64,000 nucleotides of DNA from Hyphomicrobiaceae bacterium (GCA_016793635.1 JAEUMD010000003.1:1-64000), one strand, 5' to 3'; numbered from the stretch's first letter, positions 35,175-44,477 are shown. Numbers and translations are program-made. The notes: generated by a model not told the origin, from the sequence alone.

Positions 35175-36545
35175 TCACGCACTCGAGACGTGCGGCAGAG
35201 GAACCGCTGCGCGCTCGAATGCCACCCGCTGACGCTCCGCGACCGTCGCCGCATCGAAGTCCTCGACGGTTTCGTTGAACAGACGATACCAGTTCTGCCG
35301 CGCCTCGAGATGCAGGAACACGCCACCGAGACCAATCGCGGCCCGGTCCATGAACACGAACTCGCGCGGCACCTTTACCGGCCCCTTCTCGCGCAGGATC
35401 TTGTGCACGCTGAAGGCTTCCTTGCGACCGTACTCGCCGGGCGTGGTACCATCGGCGATGATCCGCTCGCGATCGTCGAGCAGCGGGCCGTAGATGAAGC
35501 GCGCCCAGATCGTGAGTGCCTCGATCAGCTCGTCGTTGAGCCCGCTGAACCCCCATCGCTCGTAGGCTGCGACCACCCGGTCGCGGTCGTTGGCGAGCAA
35601 TCCGCGATAGAGCTCCACTACGCCCTCGACGAATGAGACCGGGAAGGTGCGAATGCAGCCGTAGTCGAGAAGATTTATGCCAGCCGGCCGGCCCTCCTCC
35701 TCGAACACGGTGTAGTTGCCGAGGTGGGGATCGCCGTGGATCACGCCGAAATGGCTGAACGGAAACCACCATGCGCGGAACATGGCGCGCGCCAGCGTGT
35801 TGCGGTCCTCGATCCCGTGGGCCTTGTAGTCGAGCAGCTTGCGCCCATCGAGCCATCCCATGGTGAGCAGCCGCCGGGTCGAGAGTTCGCCGAACACCTC
35901 CGGCACGCGGATCAGCGGATCACCGTCGAACACGAGCGCGTAGAGCGCCGTGTGGCGCGCCTCGAGCACGTAATCGAGTTCCTCGCGCAAGCGTGCCGAA
36001 ATCTCCTTGATGATCTCGCTCGTGTCGATGCCGGGGTCCATGCGCGCATGGAGCTGGAAGACGACGCGAAGTTGCGTGAGATCGGCTTCGACGGCCGACT
36101 GCATATCGGGATATTGCAGCTTGCAAGCAAGCCGACGCCCGTCGTGCCCGACCGCCTTGTGGACCTGCCCGAGAGACGCTGAAGCGCTCGCTTCGGTCTC
36201 GAACGACTGGAAACGCTGGCGCCAATCGGCGCCGAGCTCCGCCTGCATGCGCCGGCGGACGAACGCGGGCCCCATGGGTGGCGCGGCGCTCTGGAGTTGC
36301 GACAGCTCGCGGGCATACTCCTTCGGCAGCGCCTCGGGGATCGTCGAGAGAAGCTGAGCGACCTTCATCAGCGGCCCCTTGAGACCGCCGAGCGCCGCTG
36401 CCAGGTCCGCTGCGCCCTTGGCGCGATCATGCTCGCCGCCGAGTAGGCGCTGCCCGGCGATCCTCAAGCCGACCGCTCCGACGTTGGTGCCTACCCGGAC
36501 GTAGCGCGCGGCGCGGGCCGAGAACCTGTTCTGCTCGTCAGTCAT
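35175..36545 (-). CDS. ABC1/UbiB (AarF)-family atypical kinase
   Basis: 456 residues from the ATG at 36545. ABC1 features: the KxxQ-type helix LKGPLMKVAQLLST (normally KxGQ), Ala-rich loop ASASASLGQVHKAV, ACKLQYPD with the catalytic Lys, EELDYVLEARH, HGDPHLGNYTVFEEE catalytic loop and LDYGCIRTF as metal motif. Such proteins support ubiquinone synthesis or lipid handling. The Gly-to-Ala change in KVAQ is also common in one alphaproteobacterial subgroup. Stands alone; about 200 bases downstream lies the tRNA. Confidence 0.88.
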   Translation of the reverse strand: MTDEQNRFSARAARYVRVGTNVGAVGLRIAGQRLLGGEHDRAKGAADLAAALGGLKGPLMKVAQLLSTIPEALPKEYARELSQLQSAAPPMGPAFVRRRMQAELGADWRQRFQSFETEASASASLGQVHKAVGHDGRRLACKLQYPDMQSAVEADLTQLRVVFQLHARMDPGIDTSEIIKEISARLREELDYVLEARHTALYALVFDGDPLIRVPEVFGELSTRRLLTMGWLDGRKLLDYKAHGIEDRNTLARAMFRAWWFPFSHFGVIHGDPHLGNYTVFEEEGRPAGINLLDYGCIRTFPVSFVEGVVELYRGLLANDRDRVVAAYERWGFSGLNDELIEALTIWARFIYGPLLDDRERIIADGTTPGEYGRKEAFSVHKILREKGPVKVPREFVFMDRAAIGLGGVFLHLEARQNWYRLFNETVEDFDAATVAERQRVAFERAAVPLPHVSSA

Positions 36546-36703
36546 GCTCGCGGGTCTCCTCGACGATCGTATTTGGTGTCTCGGCCGCGCACCGTCCAGG
36601 GCGCCGCGTCCGTGCATTTTGCAGCGGCAGCCGCGGCATGAGTTTGTTAAGGCTCGGGTCGCATGGTTACAGCAATGATTCGCTGCGCCGTTTGCAGCTG
36701 CTC

Positions 36704-36769
36704 TTGGACCGTCAGGTCCAAGTGGAGTGCTCCGGCCACCTTAAACCTCTGCCCCGTCGCCTGACGGGG
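36704..36769 (+). promoter_or_regulatory. Two short hairpins in the leader of a secreted-protein gene
   Basis: TTGGACC-GTCA-GGTCCAA (36704-36721) and CCCCGTC-GCCT-GACGGGG (36752-36769), both 7-base stems with 4-base loops. They precede the ATG at 36801. Could be operators or RNA control elements. I could not match them to a known riboswitch. Confidence 0.4.
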
Positions 36770-36800
36770 TAAGGGAACTCACATTCGGGAGAACCGGGCA

Positions 36801-37313
36801 ATGAGAGCGTCCCGCCTCATCTCATCGGCCGGATTATTGATGATCGGCATCGGCCTCGGCATGGCTTTCGTCAGCCCGAGAACCGTGCCGGACCATGCCG
36901 TCGACGTGGTTCTGCCGCCCCCCCTGACGCGCACGCCGGCCGTAACGATGGTGCCCGACCGTCCCGAGGCCGATACGGTCGTGACCTCGCAAGCGCCGAC
37001 GGATGCACACGGCGGCGAAGCAACGGGGAACATGCCGAAGGAACCTGGGCGCGACGGCCTGTTCTCGCCCGCCGGTGCTGCCGTTTCGGCTTCCGGGTCA
37101 CTCCTCGATGGGAGCGCAAAGCCTGCTGCCGGGCGAATCTCCGAGGCCGCCGTTACCGAAGCGACACCGGCCGACGCCGCTGAGGCGGAACCCGCCCGTC
37201 CCCTATCGAACGTGACGCGGGCGCGGGCGCGCCTCAAGTCCGTCAAACGCGACACCCCTCCCGCTGGCCGGCAGGCGTCACACAGCTTCGAGCACCCGCT
37301 CGGCGTCCGCTGA
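36801..37313 (+). CDS. Small secreted or anchored protein, unknown
   Basis: 170 residues. N-terminal hydrophobic segment (LISSAGLLMIGIGLGMAFV) as signal or anchor; the remainder is low-complexity Ala/Pro/Thr with a basic stretch TRARARLKSVKRD near the end. GGGAGAACCGGGCA precedes the ATG. No domain recognised. Convergent with the lytic-transglycosylase-like gene. Confidence 0.55.
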   Translation: MRASRLISSAGLLMIGIGLGMAFVSPRTVPDHAVDVVLPPPLTRTPAVTMVPDRPEADTVVTSQAPTDAHGGEATGNMPKEPGRDGLFSPAGAAVSASGSLLDGSAKPAAGRISEAAVTEATPADAAEAEPARPLSNVTRARARLKSVKRDTPPAGRQASHSFEHPLGVR

Positions 37314-37353
37314 CTTCCGTCGTTCGTTGCGGAGAACAGCACGCGCCGCGAGC

Positions 37354-38592
37354 CTATTCGCTGCCCCCAGCGCGCTGGCGTGATTGCAGCCGCGAGAAGA
37401 TCTCCGCGAACTCGACCGCTCCAGAATTCTTGAGGTTCGCTTCCATGCGTTTGTCGATCGCTACCAGCAGCTCGCTCGAAGTCTTCTCCCGTACGATCGT
37501 GTTGCGATAGTAGGCTGCCCTGGCGAAGAAATTTGTGGTCGAGGCCCCCATTCCCGCTGGCGTCATCATCTCCAGGCCGGTGCCAGGGCCGGCGAGATTC
37601 ATCAGCTCGAACTCGGCCCCGCTGAGCGCCCCCCGCCCCGCTTCCGCCGCCATTTCCGCGAGCCCCTTGAGCTTGATGATCTGCAACCACGGCCCGATGT
37701 CGCCATCGAGGTTGATGGCATGGATGCCACGACCAACGTCCGTGTTGGCGAAGGCGACGTGGCGCGACCACTGGTAGGGCACGGCGCGCGCTTTCTGCAC
37801 CATCCGCTCGAGCGATTGCAGCTTAGCCTCGAGCCGCTTGTGCCGTTCGCCTTCGGGCGAAGTGCGGCGGATCATGGCCCGCAACCGCGCCAGCATATCG
37901 GGTCCGCTCTTCGACAGCTCGTTGACGGAGTTTGCCGCGAGAAGCTGCGCGTAGCCGAGCGCGGTGGAAATGGGTGTTCCTTTGCGGCTGATCGGATGTA
38001 CGCCGGCCTGCATGTCAGCGGTGCCCAGTCCTCCCGTTTCCAGTGCATAGACCCGCAACACCTGATCGGGCCTGAGACCCAGCGCCATCGCCTCGGCGGC
38101 GTAGCGCTCCTTGAACACCGGCTCGGGCACGATTTCCGGCTCGAACCCGTAATTGCGGCGCGCGCTGTCGAGAAAATCGGCAACGGTTGCGATCGGATCG
38201 GAAGGTGGCGGAGGCGGTTCCTTCGCCTCGCGCTGCTCGCGGAACTCCTTCCACTTGCGCGCAAGGGCAACAGAGAGCGACGGTCCCTCGTACTTCGGAG
38301 GGTGCTCGGCGACATAATCCGCCGCCGTCAACGGCCGCCCCCGCTGCTTCTTGGCTTTCCTCCCCGACCGCTTCTTCTCGACCTTCCCCCAGTAGGCGTC
38401 GAGCCCCACGGAATGGAAGAGCTGCGCCGCGCGCCAGGCGTCGAAGGCGGCGGTTTCCTTGGCGTTGAGCGTGCGCCGGAATTCATCCGACATTTTATCG
38501 GCGTGGGCGGGGACTGGCGCCACGAGCACGGCAAGCCCTAGCGCCAGGATGCTCCAAAGTGCGCCGATTTTCGTTCCCGATCGTCTCATCAT
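37354..38592 (-). CDS. Exported lytic-transglycosylase-like protein
   Basis: 412 residues from the first of two ATG codons at 38592. Signal peptide about 1-31 (VPAHA). After a Lys/Arg-rich linker ('KKRSGRKAKKQRGRP') a domain includes VLRVYALETGGLGTADMQAG and GTPISTALGYAQLLAANSVN, recalling the lytic transglycosylase fold with catalytic Glu in ALETGG and the following Ser/Ala-rich 'GYAQL' motif. C-terminal half is helical. Likely acts on peptidoglycan in the periplasm; the family cannot be fixed by eye. Confidence 0.65.
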   Translation of the reverse strand: MMRRSGTKIGALWSILALGLAVLVAPVPAHADKMSDEFRRTLNAKETAAFDAWRAAQLFHSVGLDAYWGKVEKKRSGRKAKKQRGRPLTAADYVAEHPPKYEGPSLSVALARKWKEFREQREAKEPPPPPSDPIATVADFLDSARRNYGFEPEIVPEPVFKERYAAEAMALGLRPDQVLRVYALETGGLGTADMQAGVHPISRKGTPISTALGYAQLLAANSVNELSKSGPDMLARLRAMIRRTSPEGERHKRLEAKLQSLERMVQKARAVPYQWSRHVAFANTDVGRGIHAINLDGDIGPWLQIIKLKGLAEMAAEAGRGALSGAEFELMNLAGPGTGLEMMTPAGMGASTTNFFARAAYYRNTIVREKTSSELLVAIDKRMEANLKNSGAVEFAEIFSRLQSRQRAGGSE

Positions 38593-38792
38593 CTCGCTTT
38601 CCGAGCGCGTTCCCGCCGCATCGGCCGGGAACTCAAGGCCGGTTACGCCAGAAACGTGGCAAAGGGTTGTATCTCCCGAACATCGCCAGCGTGGGGCGAG
38701 TCGAAGCGTCGACCGAACATACCCGGCGCGATGCAGCGCCGCACGTCCGCGTGTCATCGGTATCCAAGATAAAACATGGTATTGCTCTCGCC

Positions 38793-39482
38793 ATGATGCG
38801 ACCAACGAATTCTGGGGCGGCGTTGAACTCGCCGGATGCCTTCCGGGCACTCGCGGCGCCGCGGCTGCGTGCCGAGCCGCGTTGGCCGGTGAAGCAGCGT
38901 GCGTCGGGAGACGACCCGGACACGATCGAAAGCCCGAGCGATTTCGATCTCAACCCCGATTATGCCGAAGTCCTGATCGCCGCACCGCCGCCGCGCCCGG
39001 CCGCCGTGCTGGTGCCCGTGGTCCGGCGCGCTCCGCTCACCGTGCTGCTGACACTGCGAACGCCGCACCTCAAGGCGCACGCGGGGCAAGTGTCGTTTCC
39101 CGGAGGAAAGGTCGAGGAGCGCGACGAGAGTGCGGTCGAAACGGCACTGCGTGAGGCCGAGGAAGAGATCGGGCTCGAGCGGCGGCTCGTCGAACCGCTC
39201 GGCTTTCTCGATACCTACCGCACCGGCACCGGCTTCGCGATCGCGCCGCTGGTTGCGCTGGTCGATACGGACTACACACTGCGCCTCGATCCGGGCGAGG
39301 TGGCCGAGGTTTTCGAGGTGCCACTCGCTTTTCTCATGGAGCCCGCCAACGCGCGGCTCGAGACGCGGTTCTGGCGCGGGCGCGACCGACGCTTCTATGC
39401 GCTGAGCTTCTCAGGGTTCGACATCTGGGGCGCGACCGCCGGCATGCTGCACAACATGCGCGAAAGGCTGTTTCAGGAATGA
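38793..39482 (+). CDS. NUDIX hydrolase, CoA pyrophosphatase-like
   Basis: 229 residues from the ATG at 38793 (second ATG at 38796); the frame is open upstream but without a site. NUDIX box GGKVEERDESAVETALREAE followed by EEIGL fits GX5EX7REUXEEXGU exactly. Before it lies LRTPHLKAHAGQVSFPGG, the UPF0035 signature of CoA-cleaving Nudix enzymes. Probably splits CoA or oxidised CoA to 4'-phosphopantetheine. Its stop overlaps the start of the next gene by four bases; forms a three-gene operon with DUF6111 and cca. Confidence 0.92.
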   Translation: MMRPTNSGAALNSPDAFRALAAPRLRAEPRWPVKQRASGDDPDTIESPSDFDLNPDYAEVLIAAPPPRPAAVLVPVVRRAPLTVLLTLRTPHLKAHAGQVSFPGGKVEERDESAVETALREAEEEIGLERRLVEPLGFLDTYRTGTGFAIAPLVALVDTDYTLRLDPGEVAEVFEVPLAFLMEPANARLETRFWRGRDRRFYALSFSGFDIWGATAGMLHNMRERLFQE

Positions 39483-39835
39483 TCCGCATCGTCCTCGAGA
39501 ACCTGCTGCTGTTCTTCCTGCCGACGCTCGCCTATGTCGCCTATCGACTGTTGATGTCGAGTACGGCGGGGCGGAAGGGTCCCGCCATCGACGATGCCCC
39601 GTTCTTCATGCTTTTCGCGGCCGGCGCAGCCGTGGTGATCGCATCCCTCGCGTTCTTCGCGTCGCATTCCGGCGGTCGTCCTGGCGAAGCCTACGCGCCC
39701 CCGGTCATGCGCGATGGAAAGATCGTGCCGGGCCACAAGATCGATCAGCCTCCAGCGCCGCCAGTTGGCCCCGCTGGCGCGCCGCCGCAGCCGGGCCAGG
39801 GCGCTGCCGGCGCGGACAAGCGTAATCCGGGCTGA
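39479..39835 (+). CDS. DUF6111 family membrane protein
   Basis: 118 residues, two membrane helices (about 4-25 and 42-63) and a Pro/Gly-rich cytoplasmic end. The opening MIRIVLENLLLFFLPTLAYV is characteristic of DUF6111, which in Hyphomicrobiales is regularly found between a NUDIX gene and a CCA transferase gene, exactly as here. Overlaps both neighbours (4 bases and 1 base). Function unknown. Confidence 0.85.
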   Translation: MIRIVLENLLLFFLPTLAYVAYRLLMSSTAGRKGPAIDDAPFFMLFAAGAAVVIASLAFFASHSGGRPGEAYAPPVMRDGKIVPGHKIDQPPAPPVGPAGAPPQPGQGAAGADKRNPG

Positions 39836-41157
39836 TGAGCGGTGCGCCCATGACGGCTGCCCCACCACCTGACCGCCGCCTCGCCGCCGCCGAATGGCTC
39901 ACGGCCGCCACGACGCGGCGCGTGCTCGCCGCGCTGGAGCGCGAGGGGCACACCGCCCGCATCGTCGGTGGCGCGGTTCGCAATACGCTACTCGGCCGCG
40001 CCGTGACCGACATCGACGTTGCCACCGACGCTCTGCCCGAACAGGTGATGCGCCTTGCCGCAAGCGCAGGCCTCGGCGCCGTGCCGACCGGCCTCAAGCA
40101 CGGCACAGTTACCGTCATTGCCGACCACCACCCCTTTGAGGTGACGACGCTGCGCCGCGACGTCGACACCGATGGCCGTCACGCGACGGTCGCCTTCACC
40201 GACGACTGGCAAGCGGACGCGGCACGGCGCGACTTCACCATCAACGCGCTCTATTGCGACGCGCGCGGTGTGCTGCTCGATCCGGTCGGTGGCCTACCGG
40301 ACCTCGAGCGCCGACGTGTGCGCTTTATCGGCGATCCGCACGCCCGCATTCGCGAGGACTACCTCCGCATCCTGCGGTTCTTCCGATTTTCCGCGGAGTA
40401 CGGCGACGGGCGGCTCGATGCCGAAGGGCTCACGGCTTGCGTCAGCGAAAAGGCGGGGCTTGCCCGGCTCTCGGCGGAGCGGGTCCGCAGCGAGCTGCTG
40501 AAGCTGCTGGTCGCCCCGGCGTCGCATCCCGGCATCGAGGCGATGGGCCGAGCGGGCCTCATCACGCCGCTGATCGGCCGCGCGGGCAACGTCGTCGCGT
40601 TCGAGCGGATCACCGCCATCGCACAGCGCGGGGCGAGAACATACCCGCCCGCCGGTCCTGTCCAGGTGGGCGGCGCGCTTGTCCGCCTTGCCGCGCTTGC
40701 AGACGCAGAGCCTGTCGATACCGCCGAACTCATGCAGCGGCTGCGGCTCTCTCGCGCCGAGGCAGACCACATTTTGGCGCTCGCGAAGATTGCCGGGTTC
40801 GCATGCCCCGATCCGTCGATGGCCGGCCGGCCGCCCAGCGGCCGCACACTGCGCGCCGCCGCGTACCGGCATGGAACCGCCGCGGCGTGCGACGGGCTGC
40901 TGCTCGCCTGGGCCCGGTGCTCCACCGCCACCGACGATGCCCATTGGCTTACCGCACTCGCCGAGATCGCCAAGTGGCCGCCACCAGTCTTCGCATTTTC
41001 GGGCGCGGATATCCTCGCGCACGGCGTCGCGCCGGGAAAACGTGTCGGAGAAATCCTGCGGCGGCTCGAAGATTGGTGGATCGCAGCAGACTTCCCGACT
41101 GACCACGCCCGCCTCGCGGCCGAACTGACACGGCTGGTGATGGTTAGCAAAGAATGA
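39835..41157 (+). CDS. cca: CCA tRNA nucleotidyltransferase
   Basis: 440 residues; class II polynucleotidyltransferase head: RIVGGAVRNTLLGRAVTDID with the GGxVR and DxD metal motif (about 42-62), 'EVTTLRRDVDTDGRHATVAF' and ARRDFTINALYCDARG (about 130). The neck and body extend to the end with weaker conservation. Adds or repairs the 3' CCA of tRNAs. ATG overlaps the stop of the DUF6111 gene (TGATG). Confidence 0.92.
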   Translation: MSGAPMTAAPPPDRRLAAAEWLTAATTRRVLAALEREGHTARIVGGAVRNTLLGRAVTDIDVATDALPEQVMRLAASAGLGAVPTGLKHGTVTVIADHHPFEVTTLRRDVDTDGRHATVAFTDDWQADAARRDFTINALYCDARGVLLDPVGGLPDLERRRVRFIGDPHARIREDYLRILRFFRFSAEYGDGRLDAEGLTACVSEKAGLARLSAERVRSELLKLLVAPASHPGIEAMGRAGLITPLIGRAGNVVAFERITAIAQRGARTYPPAGPVQVGGALVRLAALADAEPVDTAELMQRLRLSRAEADHILALAKIAGFACPDPSMAGRPPSGRTLRAAAYRHGTAAACDGLLLAWARCSTATDDAHWLTALAEIAKWPPPVFAFSGADILAHGVAPGKRVGEILRRLEDWWIAADFPTDHARLAAELTRLVMVSKE

Positions 41158-41230
41158 AACTTTTCTCGGCACGGGGCATCCGCGGTGCTAACTTGGCGGC
41201 CTGTCGGGGACCGCTACGAGTGGAGCAGGC

Positions 41231-41479
41231 GTGCACGAGTTCTCCAGAAACACCGCAGAACTGCGCGATAGCGGTCGTCGCTTCTCGCAACTGGCTTTCG
41301 GGCTTCTCGCGCTCGCGGCATTGCTATTCGCCCTATCCGTTCACAACAGCCTTCTGCCGGTTGAACTCGAAGCCGAGGCGCGCCGGATAATCGCTTGGAG
41401 CTTCGTTGGGCTTTCCGCGCTCGATGCAGCGCTGCTGTTGGTCTGGGAGCGCTTCATCGGCGCAATCGCGCGCGGTTGA
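41231..41479 (+). CDS. Small two-helix membrane protein, unknown
   Basis: 82 residues from a GTG (TGGAGCAGGC in front). Two clear membrane helices: FSQLAFGLLALAALLFALSV and AWSFVGLSALDAALLLVWE. Same strand as cca, 73 bases after it. No family recognised, but the hydrophobic pattern with a basic end (FIGAIARG) is not typical of random GC-rich frames. Confidence 0.5.
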   Translation: MHEFSRNTAELRDSGRRFSQLAFGLLALAALLFALSVHNSLLPVELEAEARRIIAWSFVGLSALDAALLLVWERFIGAIARG

Positions 41480-41843
41480 ATGGCACGTGGGGCGATGCTG
41501 GCGTTCACCGGGGGTAGCAGGATAGTCGTGAGGCAAATCGCCCTTCCGGCCCGTTACTCTCGCCAACGTGATCCGGAAAATGCCGCGCGAAGCGAATAAC
41601 CGGTTCGCACTGGGCAAAAAACGTCGGTTTCTCCGCGCTCGAATGGCCGAGACACATTATCCGAACAGGCCTCGCAGTTCTTCGTTTCCCGACGCGGGAA
41701 GGCCCCGGCACGGTCTCCCGTCCAGGGCCTTCAATCTCACGCGACCTGTAAGCCTAGGCGCAAGATGCGGGTGCGCCGTGGCTGGCCGATAGGGGCAGAA
41801 AGCCAGGGACCGGCGTGCGTCCCCTTGCGCGCCCCCCAGCACC
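41480..41843. other. Gap downstream of the H-NS-like gene with one hairpin
   Basis: 364 bases between convergent genes, no supported gene. Holds an inverted repeat GAAGGCCC (41698-41705) / GGGCCTTC (41725-41732) with a 19-base loop, possibly the end of the H-NS-like transcript; no T run follows. Confidence 0.4.
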
Positions 41844-42182
41844 CTAGATCGCAAAATCCTCGAGGGCCGCGCCTTTGGCCAACTTGGCGACGAGCCAATT
41901 CGGCTTGCGCCCGCGGCCCGTCCACGTCTCGCTGCGATCGTCGGGATTAGCGTATTTCGCCGACTTCGCCGACTTGGCGGCGACGCTGCCACGCGGACGA
42001 CCAACGCGTGTGATCGGATAGAGCTCGGCGATGGTGAAACCACTGCCTTCGAGCAGGGCGTCGATCTTCTCCTTCACCTCGGCTTTGGCGCGGCCTTTCG
42101 CGGCGGCCTTGGCCTTGGCGAGCTTCGCCTCGAGGTCGTTGATGTCCTTGAGCGACATTTTGTCGACGTTGATAGACGCCAT
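41844..42182 (-). CDS. H-NS/HvrA-type nucleoid protein
   Basis: 112 residues. N-terminal coiled-coil about 8-50 rich in Lys/Ala/Glu, then the H-NS DNA-binding end: GRPRGSVAA and SETWTGRGRKPNWLVAKLAK with the conserved WTGRGRKPxWL core. Such alphaproteobacterial proteins (HvrA-like) bind AT-rich DNA and silence or tune genes, which would include acquired regions like the metW islet. AAGGAAGAAAGATT precedes the ATG. Confidence 0.92.
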   Translation of the reverse strand: MASINVDKMSLKDINDLEAKLAKAKAAAKGRAKAEVKEKIDALLEGSGFTIAELYPITRVGRPRGSVAAKSAKSAKYANPDDRSETWTGRGRKPNWLVAKLAKGAALEDFAI

Positions 42183-42866
42183 AATCTTTCTTCCTCATTC
42201 CACTGCGGCCCAGCGCGTCTTCTCGCGCAATCCCAGCCACGGTCCGGTGATCCAAGTCAGTGGTTTTGCCTATACCATAGGAGAACCACCAGTCGAATCA
42301 CAAATCGCGTCGGCACGGTCGATAATTCAATTGCGAGGATCGCCCGCCTTCGAGAATCAAGCCGTCCCGCAGCTCACCTGCTGCCGGATTTCGCTGGAAT
42401 TCGGAAGTTATCGGGAAAGTCTTGACAAAATACAAGCGCCGAGAGCAGAGCGAGGCGTTGTGACGTTGATTATCATTACCGCCCTGAAAGTACGGCCCGG
42501 CGGACAGTGCAATGCCACCCGAGGCATCAATTGATTTCCCGATGGCATCGTTAGGCAGCAATATGATTATTTTACTTGCAGCTTCGTCCGCAAGCCGCAA
42601 TGCCGGGAACATGTCCGTTGCGGGGCTTGCCCCGCTGGGTGAGATTTTGTCGCAGAAGCCGGCAGTCCATGGGACTTGAAACCAAAGGTTGGCCTCGGCC
42701 GTATTACATAAGCGTCCGATCTGACGGATCTCGCTGACGCAATCGCGCCTCGACTTGATGAGACTTCGCACGGACCTCGTTGCACCGTCCCTGACGAGCC
42801 GCTACGGTCGCCGCGCATCCCCAATCCCGAATGCCGGGCCCCCGCCCGACCCCAGCGGAGCAAACA
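42183..42866. other. Long gene-free, AT-richer gap between H-NS-like gene and sodB
   Basis: 684 bases without a coding frame I can support. A Fur-box-like string TTGATTATCATTACC (near 42471), a small hairpin GCGGGG-CTTG-CCCCGC (42617-42632), and TCCG-ATCTGA-CGGA near 42717 are present. It must hold the promoters of both divergent genes; the size and base composition leave room for a small RNA or scar of transferred DNA. Confidence 0.4.
42269..42297 (-). promoter_or_regulatory. Candidate promoter of the H-NS-like gene
   Basis: Minus strand TTCGAC (42297-42292), 17-base spacer, TATAGG (42274-42269), about 90 bases upstream of the start. Modest match. Confidence 0.35.
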
Positions 42867-43469
42867 ATGACACTCACCCTCCCCGACCTGCCTTATGCCT
42901 ACGACGCACTGGCGCCCTACATGTCGGCTGAAACCCTGCAGTTCCATCACGACAAGCACCATCTCGCCTACGTCGACAACGGCAACAAGCTGGTCGGTCC
43001 CGGCAGCAAGTACGAGGGGCTGAGCCTCGAGCGTATCTGCGCCGCAGCCTTCGAGGCCAAGGACATGCCGGTCGTCAACAACGTCGGCCAGCACTACAAT
43101 CACAACCACTTCTGGCAGTGGATGAAGAAGGGCGGCGGCGGCAATAAGCTGCCCGGCGCGCTTGAGAAGCTCGTCGCCGACTTCGGCGGTTTCGACAAAA
43201 TGCGCAACGACTTCATCGAGGCCGGCAAGACCCAATTCGGTTCGGGCTGGGCGTGGCTCGCGATCAAGGACGGCCGTCTCGTCGTCATGAAGACGCCGAA
43301 CGGCGAGAACCCGCTGATGCATGGTGCCTCGCCGATTCTCGGCTGCGACGTATGGGAGCACAGTTATTACATCGACTACCGCAACGCGCGGCCGAAATAC
43401 CTCGAGGCCTGGTTCGATAATCTGGTGAACTGGGAGCACGTCGAGATACTTGCCGGCGCCGCCCGCTGA
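42867..43469 (+). CDS. sodB: Superoxide dismutase, Fe/Mn family
   Basis: 200 residues from the ATG at 42867 with AGCGGAG upstream. Metal ligands appear as LQFHHDKHHLAYV (His 27), NHNHFWQWMK (His about 80), and CDVWEHSYYIDYRNARP with Asp and His of the DxWxH motif. Full length for the family. Turns superoxide to peroxide and oxygen in the cytoplasm. A strong terminator follows. Fe versus Mn cannot be decided safely by eye. Confidence 0.95.
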   Translation: MTLTLPDLPYAYDALAPYMSAETLQFHHDKHHLAYVDNGNKLVGPGSKYEGLSLERICAAAFEAKDMPVVNNVGQHYNHNHFWQWMKKGGGGNKLPGALEKLVADFGGFDKMRNDFIEAGKTQFGSGWAWLAIKDGRLVVMKTPNGENPLMHGASPILGCDVWEHSYYIDYRNARPKYLEAWFDNLVNWEHVEILAGAAR

Positions 43470-43510
43470 TCGCGGTGGATTTGACGTTTCGACAGGAAAC
43501 AGGAACGAGA

Positions 43511-43537
43511 ACGGGAGCGGTGATCCGCTCCCGTTTT
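43511..43537 (+). terminator. Rho-independent terminator after sodB
   Basis: ACGGGAGCGG-TGAT-CCGCTCCCGT followed by TTTT, a perfect 10-base stem 41 bases after the stop codon. The same hairpin also faces the end of the convergent metallohydrolase gene. Confidence 0.85.
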
Positions 43538-43562
43538 CATGTGCGGCGGGCGAGCGCAATCG

Positions 43563-44477
43563 CTATTGCGACTTGCAGACCTGGGACGGCCCGGAGAACC
43601 GGTTCAACGGAATTCGCAGATACGAAACTCCGTTGTCCTCCGTTTCCGGCAGCCGGCCGCCGCGGATATTGACCTGCAACGCCGCCAGCATCAGATGCGG
43701 CAGCGGCAATTCCGCGTCTCGCGCCTCTCTCAGCCTCACGAACTCGGCCTCCGTCGTTCCACCACGCAAATGGATATTGCTCTCGCGTTGCTCGCGAACA
43801 GTGCTTTCCCACTGCGGCTTGCGGCCGTTGCGCCCGTAATCGTGACCGACGAAAATACGCGTCTCGTCGGGAAGAGTGAGAATGCGCCGGATGCTGGCGA
43901 AAAGCTCGCGAGCATCCCCGCCGGGAAAATCGGCGCGAGAAGTCCCGGAATCCGGCATCATCAGCGTGTCGTGGACGAATGCAGCGTCGCCGATGACATA
44001 GGTAACGGAAGCGAGCGTGTGCCCCGGTGAGAAGATGACCGCCCCGGGCAATTGGCCGACTTCAAATGTTTCTCCGTCCTTGAACAGGTGGTCCCATTGC
44101 GATCCGTCGGTCGCGAAGTTCCCGGGCAGGTTGTAGATCGACTTCCAGAGTTTCTGCACCTCGACGACGTGCTCGCCGATGGCGGTTGGCGCCCCAAGCT
44201 TTTCCTTGAGATAGGGAGCCGCCGAGAAATGGTCGGCGTGGGGGTGGGTATCGAGGATGCGCACGACCTCGAGCCCCTCCGATGTGACGTAGGCGGCGAT
44301 CTCCTCGGCGTTCACCGGACAGGTGCGGGCGGCCATCTCGTCGAAATCCCAAACGGGATCGATGATGACGGCCTTGCGCGTTGCCGAGCACGATGCAACG
44401 TACTGAACAGAGCCTGTCTTTGCGTCGTAGAATGCCTTCACGACGGTGCGGTTGTTGGCCTTCATATCGGTCTGCAT
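43563..44477 (-). CDS. MBL-fold metallohydrolase, sulfur-dioxygenase-like
   Basis: 304 residues. Metallo-beta-lactamase motifs THPHADHFSAAPYLKEKLG (His cluster about 79-84), SPGHTLASVTYVIGD, VHDTLMMPDSGTSRADFPGG and FVGHDYGRNGR. The 'TxPDSGTARCDFPGG'-like string is typical of the ETHE1/Blh persulfide dioxygenase group, with oxidation of persulfides to sulfite. The start is close to a palindrome GGCCGG-TGAT-CCGGCC near 44504. Enzyme function fits but is not proven. Confidence 0.87.
   Translation of the reverse strand: MQTDMKANNRTVVKAFYDAKTGSVQYVASCSATRKAVIIDPVWDFDEMAARTCPVNAEEIAAYVTSEGLEVVRILDTHPHADHFSAAPYLKEKLGAPTAIGEHVVEVQKLWKSIYNLPGNFATDGSQWDHLFKDGETFEVGQLPGAVIFSPGHTLASVTYVIGDAAFVHDTLMMPDSGTSRADFPGGDARELFASIRRILTLPDETRIFVGHDYGRNGRKPQWESTVREQRESNIHLRGGTTEAEFVRLREARDAELPLPHLMLAALQVNIRGGRLPETEDNGVSYLRIPLNRFSGPSQVCKSQ

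Noticed and set aside
42298-42771. 157-residue minus-strand frame in the gap before sodB
   Set aside because: No ribosome site, no domain, mixed composition; likely chance in the AT-richer gap.
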